DNA of 43,234 nt from Acidimicrobiales bacterium. Its GTDB lineage: Bacteria > Actinomycetota > Acidimicrobiia > Acidimicrobiales > RAAP-2. Every line of letters starts with the position of its first letter. Position 1 is the first letter of the stretch. Location of the stretch: positions 1 to 43,234 of the forward strand of contig JADGOG010000007.1 in assembly GCA_017883065.1 (NCBI GenBank), given 5' to 3'. A program made the translations under genes and the position numbers. Below, in pieces: positions 29,741 to 38,104 of this stretch. The notes beneath the pieces are model-generated. The model worked only from the letters and a program-made list of their open reading frames with translations, was not told where the DNA came from and made no database searches.

Positions 29741-30856
29741 TCACGTCGGCGGAGCCGGCTGGACCTCGACGTCCTTTCGCCGTGCACCGGCGGGGAGGTG
29801 GAGGACCTGGTGCCCGATGTCGGTGAGCACCACGTACACCAGAGCGATGCCGACGAGCCCGAAAGTGGCGATGACCACCAGGTTGGTTCCGATGCCCACG
29901 CCGCCGAAGTAGACGATGCCGCGAGCGGCCGAGGTCCCCGCCCCAGACGGCAGCCACGGACCGACCACCCGCCAGAAGGTGGGGAGCAGCGGCCACGCGT
30001 AGGCACCGCCGGCACTCGGGTTCCCGATCACCACGAAGATGAGGATGCTGATCCCGATCCCGATTGTGCCGGCTACCACCTGGAGCCCCATGGAGAATGC
30101 CCCGGCCCCGAACACCAGCAGGGTTCCGAGCATCCAGAGTCCGAGCACATGGGACGGCAGGGCGTGGAGCCACGGCCCGGCGATGAGCGCCCCGGCCAGA
30201 CCGGTGAACACCGCATAGATGGCGATGGCGGCCAGTCGGACCGTGGCCCGGTTCACGTTGGCCGGCCGTGAACCCGCACTCACTCCGAGGATGGCGGCCA
30301 CCAGGTATCCCCCGACGATCCAACCGATGACCAGGTAGAAGGACGAGAGGCTGTTCTGATCACCGGGAAGTGGCGGACGGATGTCGACCACATCGAGGGC
30401 CCGGTGTTCGGAAGCCTCGACGCGGTCCATCACCAGGGTCATGGCCGTCGAGGCCGACACTCCGCTGGCGCTGGCTTCGAGAAGTCGGTCGGTGGTGGCG
30501 TGGGCGTCCACCACCAGCACGCCGTAGACCGTGCGATCGAGGAGCTTCCTCGTCCCTGCGGCCGTCGAGTCGACGGCCACCGCCTGCAGCGGCATGCCGT
30601 CGATGGCATTCAATCCGGCCACCACCTTGGCCTCGATCGCCGCCGGAGCCACCACGGCCAGGGGCAGCCGGTGCGGGGTCGGATGGTGGAAGGCCCCGAT
30701 GTAGGAGGCGATGAACCCGAGCTGCAGGAGCGCCACCCCGACCACCAGCACCGTGGCCCGCATGGTGACGGCGTCCCTGAACTCGGCAGCCAGGCCCCGG
30801 GGGTGGAGCCGGAGAGGCTCGTCTCCAGCGGTGGGAGGCCCTGGCGCTTCGATCAC
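29741..30856 (-). CDS. Multi-pass membrane protein, DUF3533/ABC-2-like
   Basis: A 371-residue integral membrane protein. One N-terminal helix (TVLVVGVALLQLGFIASYI) is followed by an extracytoplasmic domain of about 130 residues and then five or six helices beginning SSFYLVIGWIVGGYLVAAILGV. The conserved block GNPSAGGAYAWPLLPTFWRVVGPWLPSGAGTSAARGIVYFGG is shared with DUF3533/YhgE-like membrane proteins, often linked to export. No ATPase subunit is nearby. The start is GTG at 30856, with AAGGGAG eight bases upstream; the track start at 31090 overlaps the divergent CoA-transferase. Function is otherwise unknown. Confidence 0.75.
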   Translation of the reverse strand: MIEAPGPPTAGDEPLRLHPRGLAAEFRDAVTMRATVLVVGVALLQLGFIASYIGAFHHPTPHRLPLAVVAPAAIEAKVVAGLNAIDGMPLQAVAVDSTAAGTRKLLDRTVYGVLVVDAHATTDRLLEASASGVSASTAMTLVMDRVEASEHRALDVVDIRPPLPGDQNSLSSFYLVIGWIVGGYLVAAILGVSAGSRPANVNRATVRLAAIAIYAVFTGLAGALIAGPWLHALPSHVLGLWMLGTLLVFGAGAFSMGLQVVAGTIGIGISILIFVVIGNPSAGGAYAWPLLPTFWRVVGPWLPSGAGTSAARGIVYFGGVGIGTNLVVIATFGLVGIALVYVVLTDIGHQVLHLPAGARRKDVEVQPAPPT

Positions 30857-30930
30857 GATGCATGCTCCCTTGGCGCCGGCTGCATCCGCGCGCCGGACGG
30901 CGCGGACCCCGATGGCGGTAGAAATCCCGA

Positions 30931-30944
30931 TGACCGGTTGGTCA
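30931..30944. promoter_or_regulatory. Inverted repeat TGACC-GGTT-GGTCA in a divergent promoter
   Basis: Perfect 5-base arms lie 75 bases upstream of the membrane-protein gene and about 120 bases upstream of the CoA-transferase gene. The shape suits a TetR-type operator. No regulator gene is adjacent. Confidence 0.35.
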
Positions 30945-31065
30945 CGGATACTGTGCACCTCACCGACCACTCCACCCCGACACCGTACCGACCCGGTCGG
31001 CCGCGGCACTCGGATCGACCTTCGTCCGGTGTCAGCGGCAGCGACCGGTCCACAGGAAGGACCTG

Positions 31066-32271
31066 ATGAGCGAACCGACCAGCGGGCCACTCGAGGGCAT
31101 ACGGGTGATCGACCTCACCTCGGTGGTGATGGGACCCCTGGCCACGCAGATCTTCGGGGACCTCGGGGCCGACGTGATCACCATCGAGAACCCTCGGGGG
31201 ACCCTCAGCCGGGTGATGACCGACGGGCCCCATCCCCAGCTCTCCGGCATCGCCCTCAACTTGCTCCGGAACAAGCGCAACGTGGTCCTCGACCTCAAGA
31301 CCGACGCCGGTCGCGACACGCTCCTCCAGATCGTGTCCACCGCCGAGGTCCTGGTCACCAACTTGAGGCCGGCCACGCTGGCGAGGCTCGGCCTCACCTA
31401 CCCCGACATCGCCGCTGTCCGGCCCGACATCGTCTACTGCCAGGCCCAGGGTTACCCGAGCGACTCCCCTTCCGCCGACGCCCCGGCCTATGACGACATC
31501 ATCCAGGCCGGCACCGGATTACCCGACACCTTCCGGCGGATGACCGGTGAGCCCCAGTTCGTGCCCACCTTGATCGCCGACAAGGTGAGCGGCCTGACCA
31601 TCGCCTATGCGGTCATGGCGGCACTCCTCCACCGGGCCCGGACCGGCGAAGGACAGCGGGTGGAGGTGCCCATGGTCGACGTGATGACCGCCTTCACCCT
31701 GGTCGAGCACGCCGCTGCCGCCACCGCCCGACCACCCCAGGGACCCCCCGGCTATGAGCGGATCCTCAACCCGGAACGACGACCGCAACGGACCAGCGAC
31801 GGGTGGATCAGCGTGCTGCCCTACACCCGTGGCAACTACGAGGATGTGTTCGCCGCCGGTGGCCGGCACGATCTGGTCGACGACGAACGGATCCACACTC
31901 CACGGGCGCGCATCGAGCACGCCAATTCCCTCTATCGCGACGTCGCCGACATCTTGACCCAGCGCACAACCGCCGAGTGGATGGCCTTCTGCCGGGGCTC
32001 GGACATCCCCGTTTCGGGCGTGCCCACCCTCGACGAGCTCATCGACGACCTGCCCGAGGACGTCCATCCGGTGGTCGGCGCCTACAAGGTGCTGCCCCAA
32101 CCGGTCCGGTTCTCCCGGGCGACCGGCCCGACCGTGCACCGCCCGGCCGCTCTGAGCGGGGAGCACACCGACGAGGTGCTTGCCGAGGTGAGGGACTCGA
32201 TCTCCACGGGCCGAGCCGACCCGGGAACCCCGGCCACGAGCGGGGCCGACCCGCACCACGAGGCCCGGTGA
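31066..32271 (+). CDS. CoA-transferase family III (CaiB/BaiF type)
   Basis: A 401-residue class III CoA-transferase. The family pattern is clear: LEGIRVIDLTSVVMGPLATQIFGDLGADVITIENPRG, NLLRNKRNVVLDLKT, ADVLVTNLRP-like AEVLVTNLRPATLARLGLTY and VPTLIADKVSGL with D172 as the probable catalytic Asp. It moves CoA between two acids; the acyl partner is unknown. AGGAAGG lies six bases before the ATG. Its stop overlaps the GTG of the crotonase gene, so the two work on one CoA-ester pathway. Confidence 0.9.
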   Translation: MSEPTSGPLEGIRVIDLTSVVMGPLATQIFGDLGADVITIENPRGTLSRVMTDGPHPQLSGIALNLLRNKRNVVLDLKTDAGRDTLLQIVSTAEVLVTNLRPATLARLGLTYPDIAAVRPDIVYCQAQGYPSDSPSADAPAYDDIIQAGTGLPDTFRRMTGEPQFVPTLIADKVSGLTIAYAVMAALLHRARTGEGQRVEVPMVDVMTAFTLVEHAAAATARPPQGPPGYERILNPERRPQRTSDGWISVLPYTRGNYEDVFAAGGRHDLVDDERIHTPRARIEHANSLYRDVADILTQRTTAEWMAFCRGSDIPVSGVPTLDELIDDLPEDVHPVVGAYKVLPQPVRFSRATGPTVHRPAALSGEHTDEVLAEVRDSISTGRADPGTPATSGADPHHEAR

Positions 32272-33032
32272 ACCGGTCGTTCGGTGAGGTCACCGCCACG
32301 GTGGTCGGCGAGCACGTGGCCGAAGTCGAGCTGCACCGGCCGCCGGCCAATTACTTCGACGTCGCCCTCCTCGAGGGCATCGTCGAGTCCATCCGGTGGG
32401 CCGACCTGCAGGCGTGCCGGGCGGTCGTGCTCTGCTCGGAGGGTCGCCACTTCTGTGCAGGACTCGACTTCGGTGCGGTGGCGACCCCGCAACCCGACGC
32501 CCTCCGCCTCCTCTACCAGCAGGCTGTGGACTTGATCTCGCTGCCGCTGCCCGTCGTGGTCGCCGTCCAGGGGGCGGCCATCGGTGGCGGGCTCGGGCTG
32601 GCCATGGCCGGGGACTTCCGGGTGGGCTCCCCGGACAGCCGCTTCGCAGCCAACTTCGCCCGACTCGGATTCCACCAGGGATTCGGCCTGTCGGTCACCC
32701 TGCCCCGGGCGATCGGCCACCAACGGGCGCTGGAGTTGCTGACCACCGGACGTCGCGTCAATGGCGACGAGGCGCTGCGGATCGGCCTGTGCGACCGCCT
32801 GGCCGAGGACCCGCGGGCCGAAGCCCACCGTCTGGCCGGCGAGCTCGCCGGCTCCGCCCCCCTGGCCGTCCGATCGATCCGGGCGACCCTGCGGGCCGGC
32901 CTGGCCGGCCAGTTCGCCGAGGCCATCGAGCACGAGCGCAGCGAGCAGGTGCGGCTGATGGGCACCGAGGACTTCGGTGAGGGCATCGGGGCCTCCCTGG
33001 ACCGCCGCACCCCGCGTTTCACCGGTCGCTGA
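32268..33032 (+). CDS. Crotonase-fold protein lacking both hydratase glutamates
   Basis: A 254-residue enoyl-CoA hydratase/isomerase-family protein. The oxyanion-hole segments HFCAGLDFG and QGAAIGGGLGLAMAGDFRVG are present. The two glutamates used by enoyl-CoA hydratase (GGGCELAM and QPEI in the rat enzyme) are replaced by Gly in GGGLGLAM and Phe in AANFARLG. Hydration by the usual mechanism is therefore unlikely; an isomerase, hydrolase, decarboxylase or lyase activity is more probable. The GTG start at 32268 overlaps the CoA-transferase stop (GTGA). The ORF-track start at 31803 is inside that gene. Confidence 0.87.
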   Translation: MNRSFGEVTATVVGEHVAEVELHRPPANYFDVALLEGIVESIRWADLQACRAVVLCSEGRHFCAGLDFGAVATPQPDALRLLYQQAVDLISLPLPVVVAVQGAAIGGGLGLAMAGDFRVGSPDSRFAANFARLGFHQGFGLSVTLPRAIGHQRALELLTTGRRVNGDEALRIGLCDRLAEDPRAEAHRLAGELAGSAPLAVRSIRATLRAGLAGQFAEAIEHERSEQVRLMGTEDFGEGIGASLDRRTPRFTGR

Positions 33033-33062
33033 TCTGACCGGGATCGGGCTCGGATCGTCGCG

Positions 33063-33680
33063 TCAGCCGCCGGCCAGGTCGCCGGCCAGCTCGGTGCGGG
33101 TGGCCTCGCTCAGCGGCGTTCCGGGCACCCCGTCGGGGTACCCGGGATGGTCGACTACCAGCACCACCGGCCCGGCGGCGAACGCACGCACCTGATCCTC
33201 GGTGAAGTGGAACCGGATGTAGTGGACCGCCGAGGTCGTCTCGGGGCGGGTCAGGTTGGCCTGGTGCTCCTCGTCGGGCGTCGAGCGGACCTCCTCGGTG
33301 GTCGGCCCGCTGCCGATGCGGAGAGCGCAGGAGGCCTCGATGCCCACCAGCCTAGGCAGCCAGGTACGGAGCTGCTCCTCGGTGGTGAGCTCGAGAAAGA
33401 GCGTGGCCGACAGCTCCCGCTCGGCCGGGAGCAACCGGTTGTAGACGTCGAGCTCGTGCTGGATCTGCTCGTCGGTGAGCATCTTCTCCGCCCGGGCCAT
33501 CTCCTGGACCTGGAAGCGCATGGTCAGGCGGCTCTCAAAGGTCAGGGTGACCACCGGTCCCACGCTGACCCGGCGCAGCTTCTTGGTGGCGATCACCCGG
33601 GCGCGGAACTCGTTGCGCTCTCGTTCGTAGGCCCGCTGGTCGGCGATGTCGTCGAGGGTGAGTGGTCGGGGGGCGGTCAT
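33063..33680 (-). CDS. DUF3501 family protein
   Basis: A 205-residue protein matching DUF3501. It begins with [62 protein letters not shown] and continues with [46 protein letters not shown]. The function is unknown. The family recurs next to a rubrerythrin and a CCG-type Fe-S protein in other bacteria, as here. The ATG overlaps the Fe-S gene stop by four bases, so the proteins are made together and may form a complex. It has no signal peptide or membrane helix. Confidence 0.88.
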   Translation of the reverse strand: MTAPRPLTLDDIADQRAYERERNEFRARVIATKKLRRVSVGPVVTLTFESRLTMRFQVQEMARAEKMLTDEQIQHELDVYNRLLPAERELSATLFLELTTEEQLRTWLPRLVGIEASCALRIGSGPTTEEVRSTPDEEHQANLTRPETTSAVHYIRFHFTEDQVRAFAAGPVVLVVDHPGYPDGVPGTPLSEATRTELAGDLAGG

Positions 33681-35026
33681 CGGGCCTGCTCCTCGGGGAT
33701 CCCGTAGGCCCGGGCCATCAGCTGCATGGGGTGCACCGGTCGGGTGCCGGTCTCCTGCTCGATGGATCCGTTGGCCAGGTGGCAGTCGCCGCAGACCACC
33801 TCGTTGCCGGCTGCCTCCACCTCCCGTTTCAACGGACCGGCCACCTTGCGGGCAAGGTCGTAGTTCTCGGCGCGGTACCCCCAGGTGCCGTCGATGCCCG
33901 AGCAGCGCTGGACCAGGGTCGCCTTCACCCCGGCCACCTTCAACAGGTCCCGGCTCTTCAGGCCGATCTGCTGGGCCTGCAGATGGCAGGCCACGTGGTA
34001 GGTCACCTGGTCGGGGACCTCTCCCGACTCCCGGCCGGGGAACTCGGTGTCCAACGAGGTGCCCTCGTCCTTGTGCAGGCGAACCAGGTACTCGGCAGGA
34101 TCGGCGGTGTGGGCGGACACCAGGACGGCGTCGTCGGCCAGTGGCGTGTGGGCCAGATAGATCGGGTAGTCGTTGCGGACCACGTAGGCGCAGGTGGGTT
34201 GGGCCACGATGACCTCCTTGCCCGCCCGCACCTCGTCGGCCAGCGCGGCCACATTGCGGGTGGCCGCCTTGGTGAACTCCTTCACGTTGCCCTGGTGGAG
34301 CCAGGGTGCGCCGCAGCACCGGGTCCCCTCGGGGAGCGAGCAGGCCACCTTGTTGCGCTCGAAGACCTGCACCAGGTCGCGCCCGATGGCGGGCTCCATG
34401 TACTCCACGAAGCAGGTCGGAAACACCGACACCTCACCCTGGGGCTCGATCGCGGCGAACGCCCTCGATCCGGTGTCCGCCGCGATGGTGCGGCGCTTGA
34501 ACCAGGTGGTGAACCGCTGGCGTGCATAGGGAGGGAGCATCCGCTCGGAGGCCATCCCCACCGTCTTCTCCATCACCTTGCGGGCCAGGGAGCCAGGTCG
34601 ACCGGTCACGGCGTTGACCAGCGGTGCGGTGGCCGAGGAGACCTTGCCCACCAGGTCGGTGCGGGCGAGGAACTGGTCGGTGAGCCGCTCCTTGACCGGC
34701 ACCCCCTGGTCGTGGCGGACGGCGTGGGCCCGCATCATCAGTCGAGGGAAGTCGAGCTCCCACTCGTGCGGGGGCACATAGGGGCACTTGATGTAACAGA
34801 GCTTGCACTGGTAGCACTCGTCGACCACCTGGTCCTGCTCGGCCGGCGTCATCCCGGCGACGTCTCCGTCGCGCCCATCGATGGCGTCGAACAGGGTCGG
34901 GAACGACGGACAGAGGTTGAAGCAGAGGCGGCACCCGTGGCACAGGTCGTAGACCCGTTCGAGCTCCACCCTCAGATCGGGCTCGTCGAAGTATTTCGGA
35001 TGGGTGGGGTCGTAGGTGGTGGTCAT
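33677..35026 (-). CDS. Heterodisulfide-reductase/GlpC-like Fe-S protein of rubrerythrin clusters
   Basis: A 449-residue protein. Two 4Fe-4S ferredoxin motifs come first: [12 protein letters not shown] (C29, C32, C35, C39) and [12 protein letters not shown] (C71, C74, C77, C81). Two cysteine-rich CCG-type domains follow, seen in [12 protein letters not shown] and in [11 protein letters not shown] with [10 protein letters not shown] and [10 protein letters not shown]. This is the architecture of HdrD, GlcF and GlpC electron-transfer subunits, but no flavin partner subunit is adjacent. It probably passes electrons between a donor and the rubrerythrin/DUF3501 system. GGGAGG precedes the ATG at 35026. 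Confidence 0.88.
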   Translation of the reverse strand: MTTTYDPTHPKYFDEPDLRVELERVYDLCHGCRLCFNLCPSFPTLFDAIDGRDGDVAGMTPAEQDQVVDECYQCKLCYIKCPYVPPHEWELDFPRLMMRAHAVRHDQGVPVKERLTDQFLARTDLVGKVSSATAPLVNAVTGRPGSLARKVMEKTVGMASERMLPPYARQRFTTWFKRRTIAADTGSRAFAAIEPQGEVSVFPTCFVEYMEPAIGRDLVQVFERNKVACSLPEGTRCCGAPWLHQGNVKEFTKAATRNVAALADEVRAGKEVIVAQPTCAYVVRNDYPIYLAHTPLADDAVLVSAHTADPAEYLVRLHKDEGTSLDTEFPGRESGEVPDQVTYHVACHLQAQQIGLKSRDLLKVAGVKATLVQRCSGIDGTWGYRAENYDLARKVAGPLKREVEAAGNEVVCGDCHLANGSIEQETGTRPVHPMQLMARAYGIPEEQAR

Positions 35027-35115
35027 GGAAGTGAACCTCCCTGGAGGTCGGGCCGGGCCCTGTCGCCGCCACCGGGTCGAACGCATCCGGTCAGGTGGCG
35101 GCGTGGTGGGACGGT

Positions 35116-35143
35116 CCGGCCCCGAGATCCATCTCGGGGCCGG
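35116..35143. terminator. Strong hairpin between rubrerythrin and Fe-S genes
   Basis: CCGGCCCCGAGAT and ATCTCGGGGCCGG are perfect 13-base arms separated by CC. This is the most stable inverted repeat in the window. It lies about 42 bases after the rubrerythrin stop and 90 bases before the Fe-S start. No T-run follows on the minus strand, so it may act as a terminator, a transcript-end stabiliser or an attenuator that lowers expression of the Fe-S/DUF3501 pair. Confidence 0.6.
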
Positions 35144-35184
35144 CTGCACTCGTCAACAGGTGCGCTGTCGCACCGGGTGGTCGG

Positions 35185-35604
35185 TCAGGAGACCGAGGCC
35201 AGCCCTTCGCTGAAGCGACCGGCGTGGCTCTTCTCCGCCCGGGCAAGCGTCTCGAACCATTCGGCGATCTCGTCGAATCCCTCGTCGCGTGCGGTGCGGG
35301 CAAATCCGGGGTACATCTCGGAGTACTCGTAGGTCTCGCCCTCGACGGCGGACTTCAGATTGTCCTCGGTCGGGCCCACTGGTACGCCGGTGACCGGATC
35401 GCCGACCTCGCGCAGGAAGTCGAAGTGTCCGAATGCGTGACCGGTCTCGCCTTCCGCAACCGAGCGGAACAAAGCGGCGACGTCGGGATAGCCCTCCACA
35501 TCGGCCTTCTGGGCGAAGTACAGGTACCGGCGGTTGGCCTGGCTCTCGCCGGCGAACGCCTCTTTGAGGTTCTCCTCGGTCTTGGTGTCCTTTAGTGCTG
35601 GCAC
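35185..35604 (-). CDS. Rubrerythrin-like diiron protein without rubredoxin domain
   Basis: A 139-residue ferritin-like four-helix protein. Diiron ligands fit E20 in [17 protein letters not shown]53/H56 in [12 protein letters not shown]90 in VEGETYEY and E124/H127 in AEKSHAGRF. The C-terminal rubredoxin domain of classical rubrerythrin is missing, so electrons must come from another protein, plausibly the adjoining Fe-S protein. The expected role is peroxide reduction. The start is GTG at 35604, with GAAAGGAAC upstream. It follows the PerR-type gene by 76 bases on the same strand and is probably under its control. Confidence 0.9.
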   Translation of the reverse strand: MPALKDTKTEENLKEAFAGESQANRRYLYFAQKADVEGYPDVAALFRSVAEGETGHAFGHFDFLREVGDPVTGVPVGPTEDNLKSAVEGETYEYSEMYPGFARTARDEGFDEIAEWFETLARAEKSHAGRFSEGLASVS

Positions 35605-35680
35605 GGTGTTCCTTTCGTGGGTCTGCTGGATGATGGTGCTGATCGATGAGTGCCGCGGGTGCGGTGGAGGCGGTCGGGGC

Positions 35681-36154
35681 TCATGGCCGAGACCGTTGAG
35701 TCTGGCGCCGGCCCGACGTCTGCTCGGGGGCGGCGGCCGACCGGCAGTCGGGGCAGAGCCCCCGGAAGACGATCTCCGCCGAGCCCACCTCGAAGCCGAG
35801 CTCGGCGCCCTCGGGGACACGCAACTGGGGGAAGTCCGCGACCAGGTCCCGCACACTGCCGCAACGGCGGCAGACCAGATGGTGATGGAGGTCGTCGGTG
35901 TTGGGATCGAAGCGGGTCATGCCGGTGCCGACGTCGAGTGAGACGATCTCCCCCAACTCGGCCAGGTCGTAGAGGGTCTGGTACACCGTCTTGAGCGAGA
36001 TGGTCTCCATCTCCGCGCTGACCAACGCGTGGACCGTCTCGGCGGAGGGATGGGTGACATCGCCCTGCAGCACACGGAACACGCACTGCCGCTGCGCGGT
36101 CACCTTGCGGCCGGTCGAGCGGAACAGTTCGGTCAACTCCTCGGGGGACTTCAT
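35681..36154 (-). CDS. PerR-type Fur-family repressor
   Basis: A 157-residue Fur-family regulator. The winged helix covers residues 1-80 (TGRKVTAQRQCVFRVLQ, SLKTVYQTLYDLAELGEI). The structural zinc site is C95/C98 with C134/C137. Residues aligning with the B. subtilis PerR sensing site are all present: H35, D83 in TRFDPNT, H90 and H92 in HHHLVC, and D103. The Asp in RFD distinguishes PerR from Fur. It should sense peroxide through iron-catalysed oxidation and control the rubrerythrin module. The start at 36154 is taken because the family begins near there; the track ORF at 37807 runs through glpD antisense. A 20-base palindrome lies 22 bases upstream. Confidence 0.88.
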   Translation of the reverse strand: MKSPEELTELFRSTGRKVTAQRQCVFRVLQGDVTHPSAETVHALVSAEMETISLKTVYQTLYDLAELGEIVSLDVGTGMTRFDPNTDDLHHHLVCRRCGSVRDLVADFPQLRVPEGAELGFEVGSAEIVFRGLCPDCRSAAAPEQTSGRRQTQRSRP

Positions 36155-36175
36155 CAGGATCCACGATATCACCAG

Positions 36176-36195
36176 TGATTGTTCTTCAACAATCA
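36176..36195. promoter_or_regulatory. Candidate PerR operator, perfect AT-rich inverted repeat
   Basis: TGATTGTT-CTTC-AACAATCA has perfect 8-base arms and is 70% AT in a 70% GC genome. It lies between the PerR-type gene (22 bases from its ATG) and glpD (134 bases). Size, symmetry and place fit a Fur/PerR-family box and self-repression. I did not see a clear second copy before the rubrerythrin gene. Confidence 0.7.
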
Positions 36196-36204
36196 TTGTA
36201 GATA

Positions 36205-36260
36205 CGGAGGCGACGGGTACCTGGTGCCCGCGGAGGAGCGGAGGAGCGGAGGCGACGGGT
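36205..36260. repeat. Purine-rich direct repeats in the glpD upstream region
   Basis: CGGAGGCGACGGGT occurs exactly at 36205-36218 and 36247-36260. Between them the 8-mer CGGAGGAG runs in tandem (36231-36246, then a partial copy). The two long copies look like a recent local duplication in the glpD leader. Confidence 0.75.
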
Positions 36261-36328
36261 GCCCGGTGTCGTGGCCACGACCGTCCGGACGAGGCGGGAG
36301 CGACCCCCACCTGTGGCAGGCTTTGACC

Positions 36329-38104
36329 ATGTCCGGTCCCGCCCCCGATCACGAGCCGACCGGTTGCCGGTTCGACCGGACCGAGGCGCTCTCCCGCCTG
36401 GCCGACCAGCAGTTCGACGTACTGGTCATCGGCGGCGGGATCACCGGGGCGGGCGTGGCCCTCGACGCGGCCAGTCGGGGGCTCAGGACCGCCCTGGTGG
36501 AGAAGGACGACTTCGCATCGGGAACGTCGTCCAAGTCGTCCAAGCTCGTCCACGGAGGGCTCCGTTACCTCCAGCAACGGGAGTACCGGCTGGTCTACGA
36601 GAACCTGGCCGAACGCCAGCGCCTCTTGGACAACGCCCCTCACCTGGTCTCCCCACTCCCCTTCCTCATCCCCCTGTTCGGCAAGGAGGGCGTGGTCAAC
36701 GCCGGTGTGGCCCGTGTCTACCGCACCGCACTGTGGCTGTACGACCTCACCGGTGGCGTCCGCATCGGACGGCGACACGAGAAGATGTCGCGGGCCCAGG
36801 CTCTGGCCCACATGCCCAACCTCCGTGCCGATCGCCTGGCCGCCGGCTTCCTCTACTGGGACGCCCGGACCGACGACGCCCGGTTGACGCTTGCGGTGAT
36901 CCGAACCGCGGTGGTCGACCACGGGGCGGTGGCCGCCAACCACACGCCGGTGACCTCCCTCACCACCGGTCCCGACGGGAGGGTCGACGGCGCCCGCGTC
37001 ACGCCCGTCAGCGGTACCCCGTTCGAGATCAAGGCAACCGTGGTGGTCAATGCCGCCGGCGTGTGGTCCGACGAGGTGCGCGCCTTGGACGAGCAGCACA
37101 ACCCGCGCTCCATCCGGCCGGCCAAAGGCATCCACATCACCGTGTCCGAAGCTGCGTTCCCCTGTGACATCGCCGCGGTCATCCCGGTGCGCGAGGACCA
37201 CCGGTCGATCTTCGTGGTGTCGTGGGGCGACCAGGTCTACCTCGGCACCACCGACACCGAGTGGGACGGCCCTCTCGACGATCCGAGCTGCCTCCCCGAG
37301 GACGTCGACTACATCCTCGCCGCCGCCAACGCCGTCACCACCTCGCCGATCGGACGGTCGGACATCACCGGCATCTGGACCGGGCTGCGTCCGCTGCTGG
37401 CTCCGGTCGAGGGGAAGCACAAGCCCAGCGAGCGCACGGCCGACCTCTCCCGACGCCACACCGTTCGGACCTCGGAACGCGGCATGGTGACCGTGACCGG
37501 CGGCAAGCTCACCACCTACCGGAAGATGGCCGAGGACACCGTCGACGCGGTGGTCCGGGTACTCGGACGGAAGCCGAGGTCGATCCCGTGCGTGACCAAG
37601 GACCTGCGCCTGCGGGGCGCCGGCGGCGGGGTACACGCCGCCGCCCTGGCCGGAGGGGCCCGGCCGGAGGGGACCCCGGCCGGCTCCGATGACCCGGCGG
37701 CGATCGCCGCCCACCTGGCCGGTCGGTTCGGGTCCGAGACCCCATCTGTGCTCGCCCTCGTCGGCGAGCAGCCCGGGTTGCTCGACCCGCTGGTCGACGG
37801 CCTCCACTACCTGCGGGTGGAGGCGCTGTACGCAGTCCGGGCGGAGATGGCCTGCTCGGTCGAGGACGTGCTCGACCGTCGCACCCGGGCCTCCCTCCGC
37901 GATGCCCGGGCCGCGGCGCGGGCCGCGTCGGACGTCGCCACCCTCATCGGCCGGGAGCTCGGATGGGACCAGGAGCGGATCGTCCGGGAGGCGACCGAGT
38001 ACGCCGAGTCACTTCTGGCCGAACTGGCCAGGGCCGGACTCGGACCGGACGCCTCGGGCCAGCCTGGTGTCACTTCGGCATCCCGCGGATCGGAGGCCGG
38101 GTGA
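36329..38104 (+). CDS. glpD: GlpD, aerobic glycerol-3-phosphate dehydrogenase
   Basis: A 591-residue FAD flavoprotein. The dinucleotide-binding motif is VLVIGGGITGAGVALDAASRG, followed by DFASGTSSKSSKLVHGGLRYL, which is diagnostic for GlpD. The C-terminal helical domain includes DVLDRRTRASL. It oxidises sn-glycerol-3-phosphate to dihydroxyacetone phosphate, passing electrons to the quinone pool at the membrane face. ATG at 36329 begins MSGPAPDHEP; the track start at 36179 would place the coding start within the palindrome. The stop overlaps the GTG of the next gene, so this is the first gene of a coupled three-gene glycerol operon. Confidence 0.93.
   Translation: MSGPAPDHEPTGCRFDRTEALSRLADQQFDVLVIGGGITGAGVALDAASRGLRTALVEKDDFASGTSSKSSKLVHGGLRYLQQREYRLVYENLAERQRLLDNAPHLVSPLPFLIPLFGKEGVVNAGVARVYRTALWLYDLTGGVRIGRRHEKMSRAQALAHMPNLRADRLAAGFLYWDARTDDARLTLAVIRTAVVDHGAVAANHTPVTSLTTGPDGRVDGARVTPVSGTPFEIKATVVVNAAGVWSDEVRALDEQHNPRSIRPAKGIHITVSEAAFPCDIAAVIPVREDHRSIFVVSWGDQVYLGTTDTEWDGPLDDPSCLPEDVDYILAAANAVTTSPIGRSDITGIWTGLRPLLAPVEGKHKPSERTADLSRRHTVRTSERGMVTVTGGKLTTYRKMAEDTVDAVVRVLGRKPRSIPCVTKDLRLRGAGGGVHAAALAGGARPEGTPAGSDDPAAIAAHLAGRFGSETPSVLALVGEQPGLLDPLVDGLHYLRVEALYAVRAEMACSVEDVLDRRTRASLRDARAAARAASDVATLIGRELGWDQERIVREATEYAESLLAELARAGLGPDASGQPGVTSASRGSEAG

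Noticed and set aside
36155-37807. 551-codon N-terminal extension of the PerR-type gene
   Set aside because: It is antisense to glpD with no family match. The Fur domain begins at the ATG at 36154, just downstream of the palindrome.
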